Source: CADEDV01 sp964596345
Lineage (GTDB): Bacteria; Bacteroidota; Bacteroidia; Chitinophagales; Chitinophagaceae
NCBI GenBank assembly: GCA_964596345.1
Contig: CAZQSZ010000003.1
Coordinates: 558,001 to 622,000 of the forward strand
Direction of reading: 5' to 3'
Length of the DNA stretch: 64,000 nucleotides
Both the position numbers and the translations under genes were made by a program. Shown here piece after piece: positions 1 through 7,664 of the stretch (position 1 is its first letter; each line of letters opens with the position of its first letter). The notes under the pieces were generated by a model, which was given only the letters and a program-made list of their open reading frames with translations, did not search any database and was not told the origin of the DNA.

Positions 1-469
1 TGCCCGGCTGTAATGCTGCTGGCATCGCCTGTTGCGGCCCTCCGTTCGGAGTTCTGTTCGCTACTGAGCAGATTGCACTGAGCGTAATCGAAGTGTCGTT
101 CCAGTCTCTGTCATTCCGAGGCACGAGGAATCTAACTCATACCAGGTCCTGCTAAACAATCGGGACTTTTTAATTTCAATCAACAGAGTAGTCATCCCCT
201 CCTGGGAGGGGTCGCAACCTCTCCCCCTAAGTACCCGCCGAAGGGGGTGGGTAAAAAACAGTTTATAAAAGCAAAAATTCCGTCTTTTAACCGATAAAGA
301 ATAGAAAGAAGAATTGTAGACTTGCCCGGCAAAATAAGATCGGATTGTCCTAACGACAATACGAAAAGTATAATATTAAAAGACTGGTTTTCAACAGCTG
401 TATTTTTTTGTACCTTACATCTTATAGCATCACTCTACGAGTTGCCTGCAAGCATTTTGACCACCTCAC
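1..469. repeat. Non-coding stretch with dispersed intergenic repeats
   Basis: No convincing gene. The stretch holds a GTCATTCCGAGGCACGAGGA-type block near 110-135, and near 195-260 a C-rich block (CCCCTCCTGGGAGGGG, then CTCCCCCTAAGTACCC and GAAGGGGGTGGG). Blocks of this type are familiar to me as dispersed intergenic repeats in Bacteroidota genomes; that is recall, not a search. The only open frame here (322-504) has no family likeness and runs into the next gene. The last 30 bases carry a GTT....GCAA motif shared with the spacers downstream. Confidence 0.5.
441..451 (+). repeat. GTT....GCAA boundary motif, copy 0
   Basis: GTTGCCTGCAA lies 18 bases before the HEPN gene. The same 11-bp pattern (GTTNNNTGCAA or a one-base variant) recurs at 1760, 2440 and 3471, in each case just after a spacer and, for the first three, just before a start codon. 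Spacing and position suggest a boundary of modular genes. Confidence 0.4.
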
Positions 470-1549
470 ATGACAAAGAAATTTTACAGAAACATAATTT
501 TTAGCAAGACCCCGCTGACAACGTACTTAAGAGTTGGCGACTATTTTCAAGTATACCCTTGCGATTTCGCTAATGCACCTAAATCAAGATACTGTCATGA
601 CTTTCCATTAGTCATTGAGTATTGGGTTGATGAAGATGAAAAAATTGAGGTATCAGACGATTGGGAAGATTTGAAAGATTACGTTTCAAAATCATCTTTA
701 CAAATCATAAAACTCAACCGACTGACACGGTTATTATCTGCATTAACAAATCATAGATTTTTCACCTACGGAGAAAGTGAGTTTAGGTGGGGAGTTGCTT
801 TACCAGACAAAGAGTTAGATGAGGAGGAAAAAGAAAAAATCGACAATACACCAAGCCAAGCAATTTTAGGAGTTTACACATATCCAAATATGTGGAAAGA
901 TTTACAGCTAAAAGATTTTTCAGAGCAGCGGCATCCAAGTGCAAAACTTGTCAGACACATTTTCTATTATATTCACGACCCTGTTGATGATAAAACCAAA
1001 GAGATAACATTTCCAGCGACTATTCACCAGCTAGTAGATAAGTACTTTAACTTAGATGCAAAGACAACAAAAATAATAAATTCTATTAATCATCTAATTT
1101 GTAACGGCATTGACATTAAACCTAAGATGAAAAGCCTTTCTTTTCTATCATTTGTTTCAGCAGTAGAAACAATAGTGAATTATGAATTCAAAGACAAAAA
1201 AGATGAAATTGAATTTGAATGCACAGACTGCCAAACAGTAAAAAAATCACCATTGACTTGTCCCAAATGCGGAAGACCAATTTGGGGAGTAAAAGCGAAA
1301 TTCAAAGCATTTTTAAAAACGTATGTGTCAAAGGGTGAAGGCTCAATTAAAAAATATAATCGTATTTATAATCTTAGGTCGGACATCGTACATAATGGCA
1401 TGTTGCTATTGGGTGACGAACAACTTAATTGGGCGAAGTCAGACAAAGCAGACAGTCAGTACATGACACATCTTGAAACAATGCAACTCGCAAGACTAAG
1501 TTTAGTTAATTGGTTACTTATGGGACCAAACAAAGAATTGGTTGAATAA
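470..1549 (+). CDS. HEPN-domain protein with inserted zinc ribbon (ApeA-like C-terminus)
   Basis: A 359-residue protein with no signal peptide, so cytoplasmic. The N-terminal ~200 residues are unfamiliar. The last ~140 look like an Apea-type HEPN domain: a helix with SFLSFVSAVE, then a four-cysteine zinc ribbon (CTDC...CPKC, about residues 250-270) inserted in the domain, then LRSDIVHNG, which gives the R-x4-H signature of HEPN ribonucleases. HEPN proteins of this type act in RNA cleavage during phage defence or stress; for this protein that is inference. ATG at 470 is the first in-frame start after the upstream spacer. The gene is visibly AT-richer than genes beyond 3.7 kb, which suggests acquisition. 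No partner nuclease, methylase or antitoxin is adjacent. Confidence 0.6.
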   Translation: MTKKFYRNIIFSKTPLTTYLRVGDYFQVYPCDFANAPKSRYCHDFPLVIEYWVDEDEKIEVSDDWEDLKDYVSKSSLQIIKLNRLTRLLSALTNHRFFTYGESEFRWGVALPDKELDEEEKEKIDNTPSQAILGVYTYPNMWKDLQLKDFSEQRHPSAKLVRHIFYYIHDPVDDKTKEITFPATIHQLVDKYFNLDAKTTKIINSINHLICNGIDIKPKMKSLSFLSFVSAVETIVNYEFKDKKDEIEFECTDCQTVKKSPLTCPKCGRPIWGVKAKFKAFLKTYVSKGEGSIKKYNRIYNLRSDIVHNGMLLLGDEQLNWAKSDKADSQYMTHLETMQLARLSLVNWLLMGPNKELVE

Positions 1550-1651
1550 TTCCTTGACTATGCCAGCAGGCAACATTGGTATTGCCAATAGTGGGGCTGG
1601 ACATTGGAGAAATCAGCAGCGGTAATTCTGTTGTACTGCGGTTCGGGGCTT

Positions 1652-1770
1652 GACGAATAAAGCCCAGCTTTAGTTCTTAATATTTAACTTTATCAAAAAG
1701 CCAGGCAGCAGTTCCGGGCGGACGAATATAAAATTCCCCACCATCGGCAATACCTGCTCGTTGTGTGCAA
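1652..1770 (+). repeat. Conserved inter-gene spacer, copy 1
   Basis: Begins GACGAATAAAGCCCAGC, has a second GACGAAT 69 bp later (1721) and ends in GTTGTGTGCAA (1760-1770). The spacer at 2332-2450 has the same three blocks with the same 108-bp distance from the first block to the GTT motif. GGGCTT and AAGCCC flank the first GACGAAT and could form a 6-bp stem. Confidence 0.55.
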
Positions 1771-1775
1771 TTCTT

Positions 1776-2243
1776 ATGACTCCGCAAATAAGCGACATAA
1801 TTACCATTAAAATTCAAGAAGTCTTTGCGTATGGGGTAATTGGCAATTACAAAAGCCATAGAATTTATGTTGACTTAGTTGAGTTAGACTGGGAAAGACC
1901 AATCCCGAATAAATCAATTCCAAAAGTGGACGACGAAATTAAAGTAATAGTTACAAATACTTCAAATCGAAATGATTCCGATTACTTGGCCTCAGTGAGA
2001 CATCTTACTCCTGAAAAAAATCCCTGGTATGACCCTTCGAGATATAAAATTGGCGACGAATTTATTGGAGAGATTGATTCGATAAATACATTTGGCTGCT
2101 GGGCATTACATCCCAGCGGGGCCGATGTGCGGCTTTTGGTTGATGGAATAAAGACTGGCTTAAAAAAAGGCCAAAAATTAACTCTAAGAATTACTAGCAT
2201 CAATAAAAAACATAGGAGCATTGATGCGGAAATCATTCAATAG
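1776..2243 (+). CDS. Small protein with two S1-like (OB-fold) segments
   Basis: A 155-residue cytoplasmic protein. Residues ~8-75 and ~90-155 each read like an S1-type OB fold: the second starts GDEFIGEIDSI, has FGCWALHP and ends with KGQKLTLRITSINK, close to the G-x-V ... G-ashaf-aspect ... K-G-Q pattern of S1 repeats. A role in RNA binding is inferred. I chose ATG 1776 over the upstream TTG at 1761, because that TTG lies inside the boundary motif GTTGTGTGCAA. AT-rich like its two neighbours and separated from them by related spacers, so it is probably part of the same acquired block. Confidence 0.55.
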   Translation: MTPQISDIITIKIQEVFAYGVIGNYKSHRIYVDLVELDWERPIPNKSIPKVDDEIKVIVTNTSNRNDSDYLASVRHLTPEKNPWYDPSRYKIGDEFIGEIDSINTFGCWALHPSGADVRLLVDGIKTGLKKGQKLTLRITSINKKHRSIDAEIIQ

Positions 2244-2331
2244 AACTGTACATAGTATGGTGTTTCTTGCTATACTGGCTGAAGAATATATACTGATCGT
2301 TCCGTTTGCTTATCATCTGTAGTCGGAGTTG

Positions 2332-2450
2332 GATGAATAAAGCCCAGCAACAGAATATAACATCAACTGCATTAACTTTACTCACCAGCGGGTCGGGCCG
2401 ACGAATCACGGAATATCAGCACAGCAGAAAGCCCTGACCGTTGGCAGTAA
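2332..2450 (+). repeat. Conserved inter-gene spacer, copy 2
   Basis: GATGAATAAAGCCCAGC at 2332-2348 matches the copy at 1652 in 16 of 17 bases. A second GACGAAT follows at 2400, preceded by a GGTCGGGCC block similar to GTTCCGGGCG at 1711. The spacer ends in GTTGGCAGTAA at 2440-2450, just before the next gene. Confidence 0.55.
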
Positions 2451-2455
2451 TGTAA

Positions 2456-3445
2456 ATGAAAAAAGAGGGAATAAATATCATTGGTTACGTTGAATTGAAA
2501 TTTTCAAAACCGAAACCTGTGTCATATTCAAATGGAAATGGATTTGAACTCAAGTTTTCAAAAGAAGATGAAATAAGAATGGGGTTATGGGCAAGTGACG
2601 TATCAATCTATAAGAATCAAAAAAATGTCTCGGGCGAATTATTGACGAAGAACTTTTTAGCGACTTTGCCTAATAAATATGATGCATTCTCTTATAGCGG
2701 CAGGTATTGTTTAATTCCTACTTGTCCTATTCTTGACAACCCATCTCTCATTGTTATAGATACTGAAAGCTTAACAAAAAAAGAATTAAACATAAATGGA
2801 GCTTTAATGAGTAATCAATTTGCTCCTGGCTCAGAAAAAGTCTTAATCACAGGATACGCTCAAATTCTCATTTTCGATTGCGGCAGCAATCTATCTGTAG
2901 AAATTGAGATACCATATAAAGCTAATGAAATCGAATATGCACATTGGACTGACCCGACAACAATTAGATTGATGGTTTCGTCCGGAAGTGACAGAGTTCA
3001 AAGAATAATCAACTATAATACTGACACTAAAGGATATGAAGCTTTTGAGATTATTTCACCAGGTGAAGTATTTGATTTTGAACCTTTGGAAGAGATTACC
3101 CAATCTGACAATTTCTGTTTATTCAATGCAAAAGGGTATTCTTCAGCTGCAGTTGGCAGACTTTTAAACCAATGGTCTTTTATCGATTTTGACAATAAAT
3201 CTAACATTTATAAACTAAGAACGAATGTTCCTGTTTCTGGCATTTATTACAGTAAAATTTGGAAAATGAAAGGAATAAAAACGATTCAACAAGATGTAGA
3301 GTTCGACTTTAATAGTAAAGGAGTAACAGGAAAAGAAAATATTACATCCGCCATTGGTTATACGGCAATGGAGGATGTGGTGCAGAAAGAGAAATCAATA
3401 GTTAAATCAAATTTTTGGGCAAAGCTGAAGAGTTTGTGGTCTTAA
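2456..3445 (+). CDS. Uncharacterised 329-residue protein
   Basis: I do not recognise this family. The product lacks a signal peptide or membrane segment and is rich in beta-strand-like stretches (for example SLIVIDTESL, QILIFDCG, TIRLMVSSG), so a beta-propeller or beta-sandwich is plausible but unproven. The start ATG directly follows the GTTGGCAGTAA motif. Composition is AT-rich and unlike the genes after 3.7 kb, which, with the flanking spacers, marks it as the third unit of an accessory block. Confidence 0.5.
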   Translation: MKKEGINIIGYVELKFSKPKPVSYSNGNGFELKFSKEDEIRMGLWASDVSIYKNQKNVSGELLTKNFLATLPNKYDAFSYSGRYCLIPTCPILDNPSLIVIDTESLTKKELNINGALMSNQFAPGSEKVLITGYAQILIFDCGSNLSVEIEIPYKANEIEYAHWTDPTTIRLMVSSGSDRVQRIINYNTDTKGYEAFEIISPGEVFDFEPLEEITQSDNFCLFNAKGYSSAAVGRLLNQWSFIDFDNKSNIYKLRTNVPVSGIYYSKIWKMKGIKTIQQDVEFDFNSKGVTGKENITSAIGYTAMEDVVQKEKSIVKSNFWAKLKSLWS

Positions 3446-3470
3446 ACCACCACATCGCCAACCCGTAGCC

Positions 3471-3594
3471 GTTAACTGCAATATTTTTTGCCTTTGTTGG
3501 TCTTCCAAATGATAGCACGCCGAACGCCGAGGTTGGTGTTTTTCACCAACCGCATTGCTTTGAAGCAGCTACATATTATTTAGGTTGCAGTTAA
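3471..3594. repeat. Inverted-repeat-bounded segment closing the accessory block
   Basis: TTAACTGCAA (3472-3481, within GTTAACTGCAA) and TTGCAGTTAA (3585-3594) are a perfect 10-bp inverted repeat about 100 bp apart. Between them lies the palindrome at 3531-3551. The left copy is the fourth instance of the GTT....GCAA motif. It marks the border between AT-rich accessory DNA and the more GC-rich downstream genes. Confidence 0.5.
3531..3551 (-). repeat. REP-like palindrome, copy A (inverted)
   Basis: GGTTGGTG-TTTTT-CACCAACC forms a perfect 8-bp stem. Read on the minus strand, the core GGTGAAAAACACC followed by GGCGT matches the palindrome at 3618-3642 in the opposite orientation. Such paired inverted palindromes resemble bacterial REP/BIME elements. 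Confidence 0.5.
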
Positions 3595-3617
3595 TTTTGA
3601 AATATTCCGATATCCGT

Positions 3618-3642
3618 GTTGCTGGTGAGAAACACCAGCAAC
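3618..3642 (+). repeat. REP-like palindrome, copy B
   Basis: GTTGCTGGTG-AGAAA-CACCAGCAAC is a perfect 10-bp stem, followed by GGCGT at 3643-3647. It shares the core GGTGARAAACACC and the GGCGT flank with copy A, which lies about 70 bp upstream in the opposite orientation. It lies just before the SRPBCC gene and is not in a position typical of a terminator. Confidence 0.5.
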
Positions 3643-3692
3643 GGCGTAAAGAAGCCCCGTTAGAAAATCAATCACACTTAAAAATTCTAAAA

Positions 3693-4151
3693 ATGGCAGA
3701 TATAATTCACCGGGTAGGTATCAGGGCTTCAGCACAGCAGGTTGATAAGGCCTTATCAACAACAGCCGGTATTGCCGGCTGGTGGACAGCGCAAACTTCG
3801 GGCTCCTCGGAAATAGGGGGTAGTATTTTCTTACGGTTTCTTTCCATGGATGGAAAGGAATTGGGCAGTATGCGTATGGAAGTAAAAGCCCTGGAGCCCG
3901 GAAAAAAAATTCAATGGATCTGCCGGGAAGGACCCGTGGAGTGGATGGATACCACTATCCAATTTGATCTGCAGGAAGAAGGAGATTACACGATCGTTCT
4001 TTTTGGACACCGGAACTGGAAGGAGCAGGTGGAGTTTACGGCGCATTGCAGTATGAAATGGGCTGTCTTCCTGTTAAGCTTAAAGGAGTTCGTCGAAAGC
4101 GGGAAAGGCAGGCCTTCGCCTCATGATATCAAGATTGACAACTGGAATTAG
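3693..4151 (+). CDS. SRPBCC (AHSA1/START-like) domain protein
   Basis: A 152-residue single-domain cytoplasmic protein. The N-terminal IHRVGIRASAQQVDKALST followed by GWWT, and the central RMEVKALEPGKKIQW and later WMDTTIQFDL, follow the helix-grip order of the AHSA1 branch of SRPBCC proteins, which hold small hydrophobic ligands; the ligand is unknown. I chose ATG 3693 because the 36 residues upstream would run through the palindrome at 3618-3642. It is the first gene with the GC content of the rest of the window. A second SRPBCC gene occurs at 27724. Confidence 0.75.
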   Translation: MADIIHRVGIRASAQQVDKALSTTAGIAGWWTAQTSGSSEIGGSIFLRFLSMDGKELGSMRMEVKALEPGKKIQWICREGPVEWMDTTIQFDLQEEGDYTIVLFGHRNWKEQVEFTAHCSMKWAVFLLSLKEFVESGKGRPSPHDIKIDNWN

Positions 4152-4287
4152 GGAAACATATACAATGGCATTGAACCACTATCAATTGCCCTGAATGCAA
4201 TCGCCGCTATTGATTTATATTTAAAATCCCTTTTTTACAGGATAGATTTTTGCTGGGTGAACCGGATATTTGGATAAATATACAGTT

Positions 4288-4851
4288 ATGAAAAAGTATT
4301 TACTGTTGACGATCCTGCAGCTGGTTGTTTATACGGGCTTTTCGCAAGCTGTTGCTGATGTGGTGAGCTATGCGTTGCCGCAAGGCTGGTATGCGCAGAA
4401 AACGGGTGATAATATCACCCTGCTGAAAACAGGCATGGAAGAGGGCAATTGCCGGATCGTTTTATACAAACCTGTAAAAACGGTTACGGATACTGTGACG
4501 GTGTATACCAAATACAGGAACGAGCTGGTGCCTCCCGTAAAATCAGTCACCGGAAGCACCCCCGTACAAAAACAAAGCGGCCCCGGCTGGACAAGCTTTT
4601 CGGCTTTACAAAACACAGGTACAAAAGACAATGTGTACAGCATCGCTTTTTATTCCATGTCCGATACGAAGCAAACTATCTTTTTTGCCGTATACGCTAA
4701 CAGTGATGCTGCCTGTAACGATGAGCTGGATATGATCATTCAATCTGTTAACCTCACTTCATTGACTGCTGCGCAAACAGGCAATAAAACAAAGGCCAAG
4801 AAAAAGGTCCGTATCTCGCCATTAAAATCATTAAAAGCACTGGTTAACTGA
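4288..4851 (+). CDS. Secreted protein of unknown function
   Basis: A 187-residue protein with a clear signal peptide (MKKYLLLTILQLVVY... ending GFSQ), so periplasmic or outer-membrane associated. The mature part holds a PQGWYAQKTGDNITLLK segment and a lysine-rich tail (KAKKKVR). I do not recognise a family; the region around residues 25-160 resembles small lipid- or stress-related beta proteins only loosely. ATG 4288 is preferred over TTG 4270, because it begins the signal peptide directly. It stands alone, with 140 bp of non-coding sequence on each side. Confidence 0.65.
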   Translation: MKKYLLLTILQLVVYTGFSQAVADVVSYALPQGWYAQKTGDNITLLKTGMEEGNCRIVLYKPVKTVTDTVTVYTKYRNELVPPVKSVTGSTPVQKQSGPGWTSFSALQNTGTKDNVYSIAFYSMSDTKQTIFFAVYANSDAACNDELDMIIQSVNLTSLTAAQTGNKTKAKKKVRISPLKSLKALVN

Positions 4852-4994
4852 TACAAGGATTGTTAGAGGCAGCCATTCGCCGGTTCTGCTAAAGAAAAAA
4901 CAGCTCTGCGGTGCTTGCAGCTCCGCAGTTGTATTGTATCGCCTCCGGCGATCAGCCTACTAAAAGCCTTCAGGCATATTTTGTACATTCGGTC

Positions 4995-5846
4995 ATGCAA
5001 ATCAATAAATACCTGGCTGCTTTTACCAGTTTGTTCCTGGTCAGCTTAGCCTTATGCTCTCAATCACCCGCCGGCAAACTCTTTATCATTGGTGGTGGCG
5101 ATCGTCCGCCGGCCCTGATGGAAGCGTTGGTAAAAGAAGCCGGTTTTGGAAAGAATGATTATGCCGTGGTGCTGCCCATGTCGGGATCAAACCCGGATAC
5201 CTCCTTTCATTATTTCAAAACTGATTGGGATATGGCAACAGCAACCCCGATCTATAATCTCAACTTTACGAAGCTAAACAATGCCGATCCTAAACGGCTT
5301 GACTCGCTGAAAAAGGCAAAGCTCGTCTTTATAACGGGTGGTGACCAGGACCGGTTTATGAAATCCGTGTTGAACACAGCTGTTTATGCGGCCATTCATG
5401 AAGCCTATCAGAAAGGAGCCACCATTGCCGGTACCAGCGCCGGTGCGGCCGTCATGTGTGAACATATGATCACCGGCACCCAGTTGACAGATACTGTATA
5501 CCGGGCCACTTTTCCACGCATCGTCCAAAACAATGTGGAGTTTAAACCCGGGCTTGGACTGATCAGCACCGCCATCATCGATCAGCATTTTATTGTACGC
5601 AGCCGGTATAACCGGTTGTTATCTGCTATCGCCACTTACCCGGCACTTACCGGGATTGGTATTGATGAAGAAACCGCCATCGTAGTGCAGGGTAATAAAG
5701 CCAGGGTGGTGGGCCTGCGGCAGGTGGTGGTGTTTAAAAATCCCCGGAAGCTCAGGGTTACCAAGGAAAAGAGGATCAGCTTTGCATCCATGGATTTCTC
5801 CCTGTTCACCGCTGGTGATGAGTTTACGATCAGGGGCAGCAATTAA
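4995..5846 (+). CDS. Cyanophycinase-like serine peptidase (S51 family)
   Basis: A 283-residue exported protein. A signal peptide (MQINKYLAAF ... CSQS) precedes KLFIIGGGDRPPALM, VFITGGDQDRF and the nucleophile motif GTSAGAAV, the order seen in cyanophycinase and peptidase E relatives. Such enzymes hydrolyse beta-linked aspartyl peptides or the storage polymer cyanophycin; the export signal suggests use of an external substrate. The downstream DQHFIVRSRYNRL segment also fits secreted cyanophycinases. ATG 4995 is chosen over a TTG 84 bp upstream, because it starts the signal peptide. Confidence 0.85.
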   Translation: MQINKYLAAFTSLFLVSLALCSQSPAGKLFIIGGGDRPPALMEALVKEAGFGKNDYAVVLPMSGSNPDTSFHYFKTDWDMATATPIYNLNFTKLNNADPKRLDSLKKAKLVFITGGDQDRFMKSVLNTAVYAAIHEAYQKGATIAGTSAGAAVMCEHMITGTQLTDTVYRATFPRIVQNNVEFKPGLGLISTAIIDQHFIVRSRYNRLLSAIATYPALTGIGIDEETAIVVQGNKARVVGLRQVVVFKNPRKLRVTKEKRISFASMDFSLFTAGDEFTIRGSN

Positions 5847-5928
5847 CTACGGGGTTGGTTATTGCCGGTTAAAAATTCTTTCCTTTGTTTTAACAGCATA
5901 CTATCCTGATACAAAATGAAAAGCCCGG

Positions 5929-5936
5929 TATATTTG
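5929..5936 (+). promoter_or_regulatory. Bacteroidota -7 promoter element TATATTTG
   Basis: Perfect TANNTTTG, ending 24 bases before ATG 5961. It lies inside the longer open frame that starts at 5916, so it also supports the shorter start for the metallo-beta-lactamase. A matching -33 TTTG is not obvious. Confidence 0.5.
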
Positions 5937-5960
5937 TCGCTCAGTTTTCAAATCCCCATC

Positions 5961-6836
5961 ATGTTACGTTCTGTTATCCGTTGTATTATTCTTGCTTTAA
6001 CAGGTGTTTTTTCAATGGTTTCCGTTTATGCCCAGCAGGTAAAAGAACCGAAACCCTGGTCGGAGGAATGGGCAAAACCATATGCTCCTTTTCGTATTGC
6101 AGGCAATCTTTATTATGTAGGCACTTATGACCTGGCCTGTTACCTCATCACCACCCCACAGGGATCTATCCTGATCAATACCGGGCTGGCGGCTTCCGTT
6201 ACACAGATCAAAGAAAATATCAAAGCACTTGGATTGAAGTATGCTGATATAAAGATCCTGCTGACCACGCAGGCTCATTATGATCATGTGGGTGCGATGG
6301 CGGTCATCCAACAACAAACAGGAGCCCAACTGATGGTGCATGAAAAAGAAGCGGAGGTATTGAAAGATGGTGGTCATTCCGATTATGCACTGGGTGGAAA
6401 AGGCAGCAGTTTTAAACCGGTTACTCCCGACCGCTTATTACAGGACGGTGATACCATTCAACTGGGCAATATGAAATTACTATTGTTCCATCATCCCGGT
6501 CACACCAAAGGCTCTTCCAGTTTCCTGTTTACTATAAATGACGGGCAACGTTCTTACAAGGTACTTATCGCCAATATGCCCAGCATCGTTACAGACAAAC
6601 CATTTGAGGCCATCAGCCATTACCCGGAGATCAAGAATGATTATGCCCATACACTGAAGGCCATGAAAAATATTTCTTTCGATCTCTGGCTGGCTTCGCA
6701 TGCCAGCCAGTTTAACCTGCACAGTAAACACAAACCAGGTGATGCCTATAATCCATCCGCTTTTGCAGACCGGGAGGGATATGATGCGGCCCTTGCTGAA
6801 CTGCAGGAGGAGTATGATGCAAAGCTGAAGCAGTAA
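5961..6836 (+). CDS. Subclass B3 metallo-beta-lactamase-fold hydrolase, GOB-like (Gln in place of first zinc His)
   Basis: A 291-residue periplasmic protein with a signal peptide (ending SVYAQQ). The order of motifs is that of subclass B3: FRIAGNLYYVGTYDLACYLI, TQAHYDH for the zinc-binding loop, HHPGHTKGS, and LASHASQFN near the C-terminus. In most B3 enzymes the loop reads HAHxDH; here it is QAHYDH, the substitution known from GOB enzymes of Elizabethkingia. The other ligands (His, Asp, His, His, His) are kept, so an active dizinc enzyme is plausible. True beta-lactam hydrolysis is not shown; the substrate could be another amide or lactone. The start is set by the signal peptide and by the promoter element inside the longer frame. 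Confidence 0.85.
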   Translation: MLRSVIRCIILALTGVFSMVSVYAQQVKEPKPWSEEWAKPYAPFRIAGNLYYVGTYDLACYLITTPQGSILINTGLAASVTQIKENIKALGLKYADIKILLTTQAHYDHVGAMAVIQQQTGAQLMVHEKEAEVLKDGGHSDYALGGKGSSFKPVTPDRLLQDGDTIQLGNMKLLLFHHPGHTKGSSSFLFTINDGQRSYKVLIANMPSIVTDKPFEAISHYPEIKNDYAHTLKAMKNISFDLWLASHASQFNLHSKHKPGDAYNPSAFADREGYDAALAELQEEYDAKLKQ

Positions 6837-6911
6837 CCATATCATTTCTTCCCTGCTTGTTAAAAATGATTTTACCGGGTTACCGTGATACGGGCGGTTC
6901 ATCAAAACAGG

Positions 6912-6919
6912 TATTTTTG
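6912..6919 (+). promoter_or_regulatory. Bacteroidota -7 promoter element TATTTTTG
   Basis: Perfect TANNTTTG, ending 4 bases before GTG 6924. If the transcription start lies about 4 bases past the final G, the messenger would be nearly or fully leaderless. Confidence 0.5.
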
Positions 6920-6923
6920 CGTC

Positions 6924-7604
6924 GTGAAACATTTATTACATAACCCGGTCTATCATGCCTTGCTGTCCGGCGACCGTCATCTCAGTTGTGGAACAGACAA
7001 CGTAAAATACTTTGCTGAAGAAGTTTCTCCTTTTGCCGGTTTTGAAGAAGGCTATGCTAAAGGATTTGCAGAGTTGTATGAGCAGCTTCCGGCGGGCCGT
7101 AAAATTTTGTATGCCATTCCTTCCTTTATTACCGAACCGGCAGGCTGGCAATTTCAGCAGCAGATAGAGGGTTTACAATTTGTATTTACGGGAAATATAA
7201 CCTCCACCAATAAGAACCCCGCTATCGTGCCCTTATTGGATATACATGTGGAGCAGATGATACAATTAGCCCGGCTCACCAAACCCGGACCTTTCGGGCA
7301 ACGCACCATTGATTTTGGTTTTTATCACGGCATTTTTGAAAAGGATAAACTGGTGGCGATGACGGGGCAGCGGTTGCATGTGGGTAATTGTACAGAGATC
7401 AGCGCCGTCTGCACACATCCTGATCATACCGGCAAAGGATATGCTTATGCTTTAATCGAACATCAGTTACAGATCATCCTAGAACAGGGACAACAACCTT
7501 TCCTGCATGTACGGGCCGATAATGAACGGGCCATTGCGCTGTATCAACGGATGGGGTTTACCATTTCCCGCCCCATGAATTTTTATTTTATGAAACGGTT
7601 GTGA
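6924..7604 (+). CDS. GNAT family acetyltransferase (FR47-like)
   Basis: A 226-residue cytoplasmic protein. The C-terminal half has the GNAT fold: ISAVCTHPDHTGKGYAYAL is the acetyl-CoA loop (Q/R-x-x-G-x-G/A variant) and FLHVRADNERAIALYQRMGF is the closing strand-helix, typical of the FR47 group. The N-terminal ~95 residues are a degenerate extra domain, as in paired GNAT proteins. The acceptor is unknown. GTG 6924 is chosen because VKHLLHNPVYHALL is the natural N-terminus and a -7 element sits immediately upstream; the longer frame from 6885 would place the promoter inside the gene. Confidence 0.8.
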   Translation: MKHLLHNPVYHALLSGDRHLSCGTDNVKYFAEEVSPFAGFEEGYAKGFAELYEQLPAGRKILYAIPSFITEPAGWQFQQQIEGLQFVFTGNITSTNKNPAIVPLLDIHVEQMIQLARLTKPGPFGQRTIDFGFYHGIFEKDKLVAMTGQRLHVGNCTEISAVCTHPDHTGKGYAYALIEHQLQIILEQGQQPFLHVRADNERAIALYQRMGFTISRPMNFYFMKRL

Positions 7605-7664
7605 TCAGTCACTACAGTCTTTCTGAAAATTTGCCTGCTTATCTTTACTGCAAATTTGTAAGCA

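Noticed and set aside
322..504. 60-codon ORF ahead of the HEPN gene
   Set aside because: No family, no start signal, and overlap with the HEPN start.
441..3594. Calling the array a true integron with attC sites
   Set aside because: No integrase in the window, no clear inverse RYYYAAC partner for each GTT, and only two of the spacers are alike over their length. Kept as a cassette-like finding only.
4904..4926. CTGCGG/CCGCAG inverted repeat after the secreted protein gene as a terminator
   Set aside because: Short stem with a long loop and no T run.
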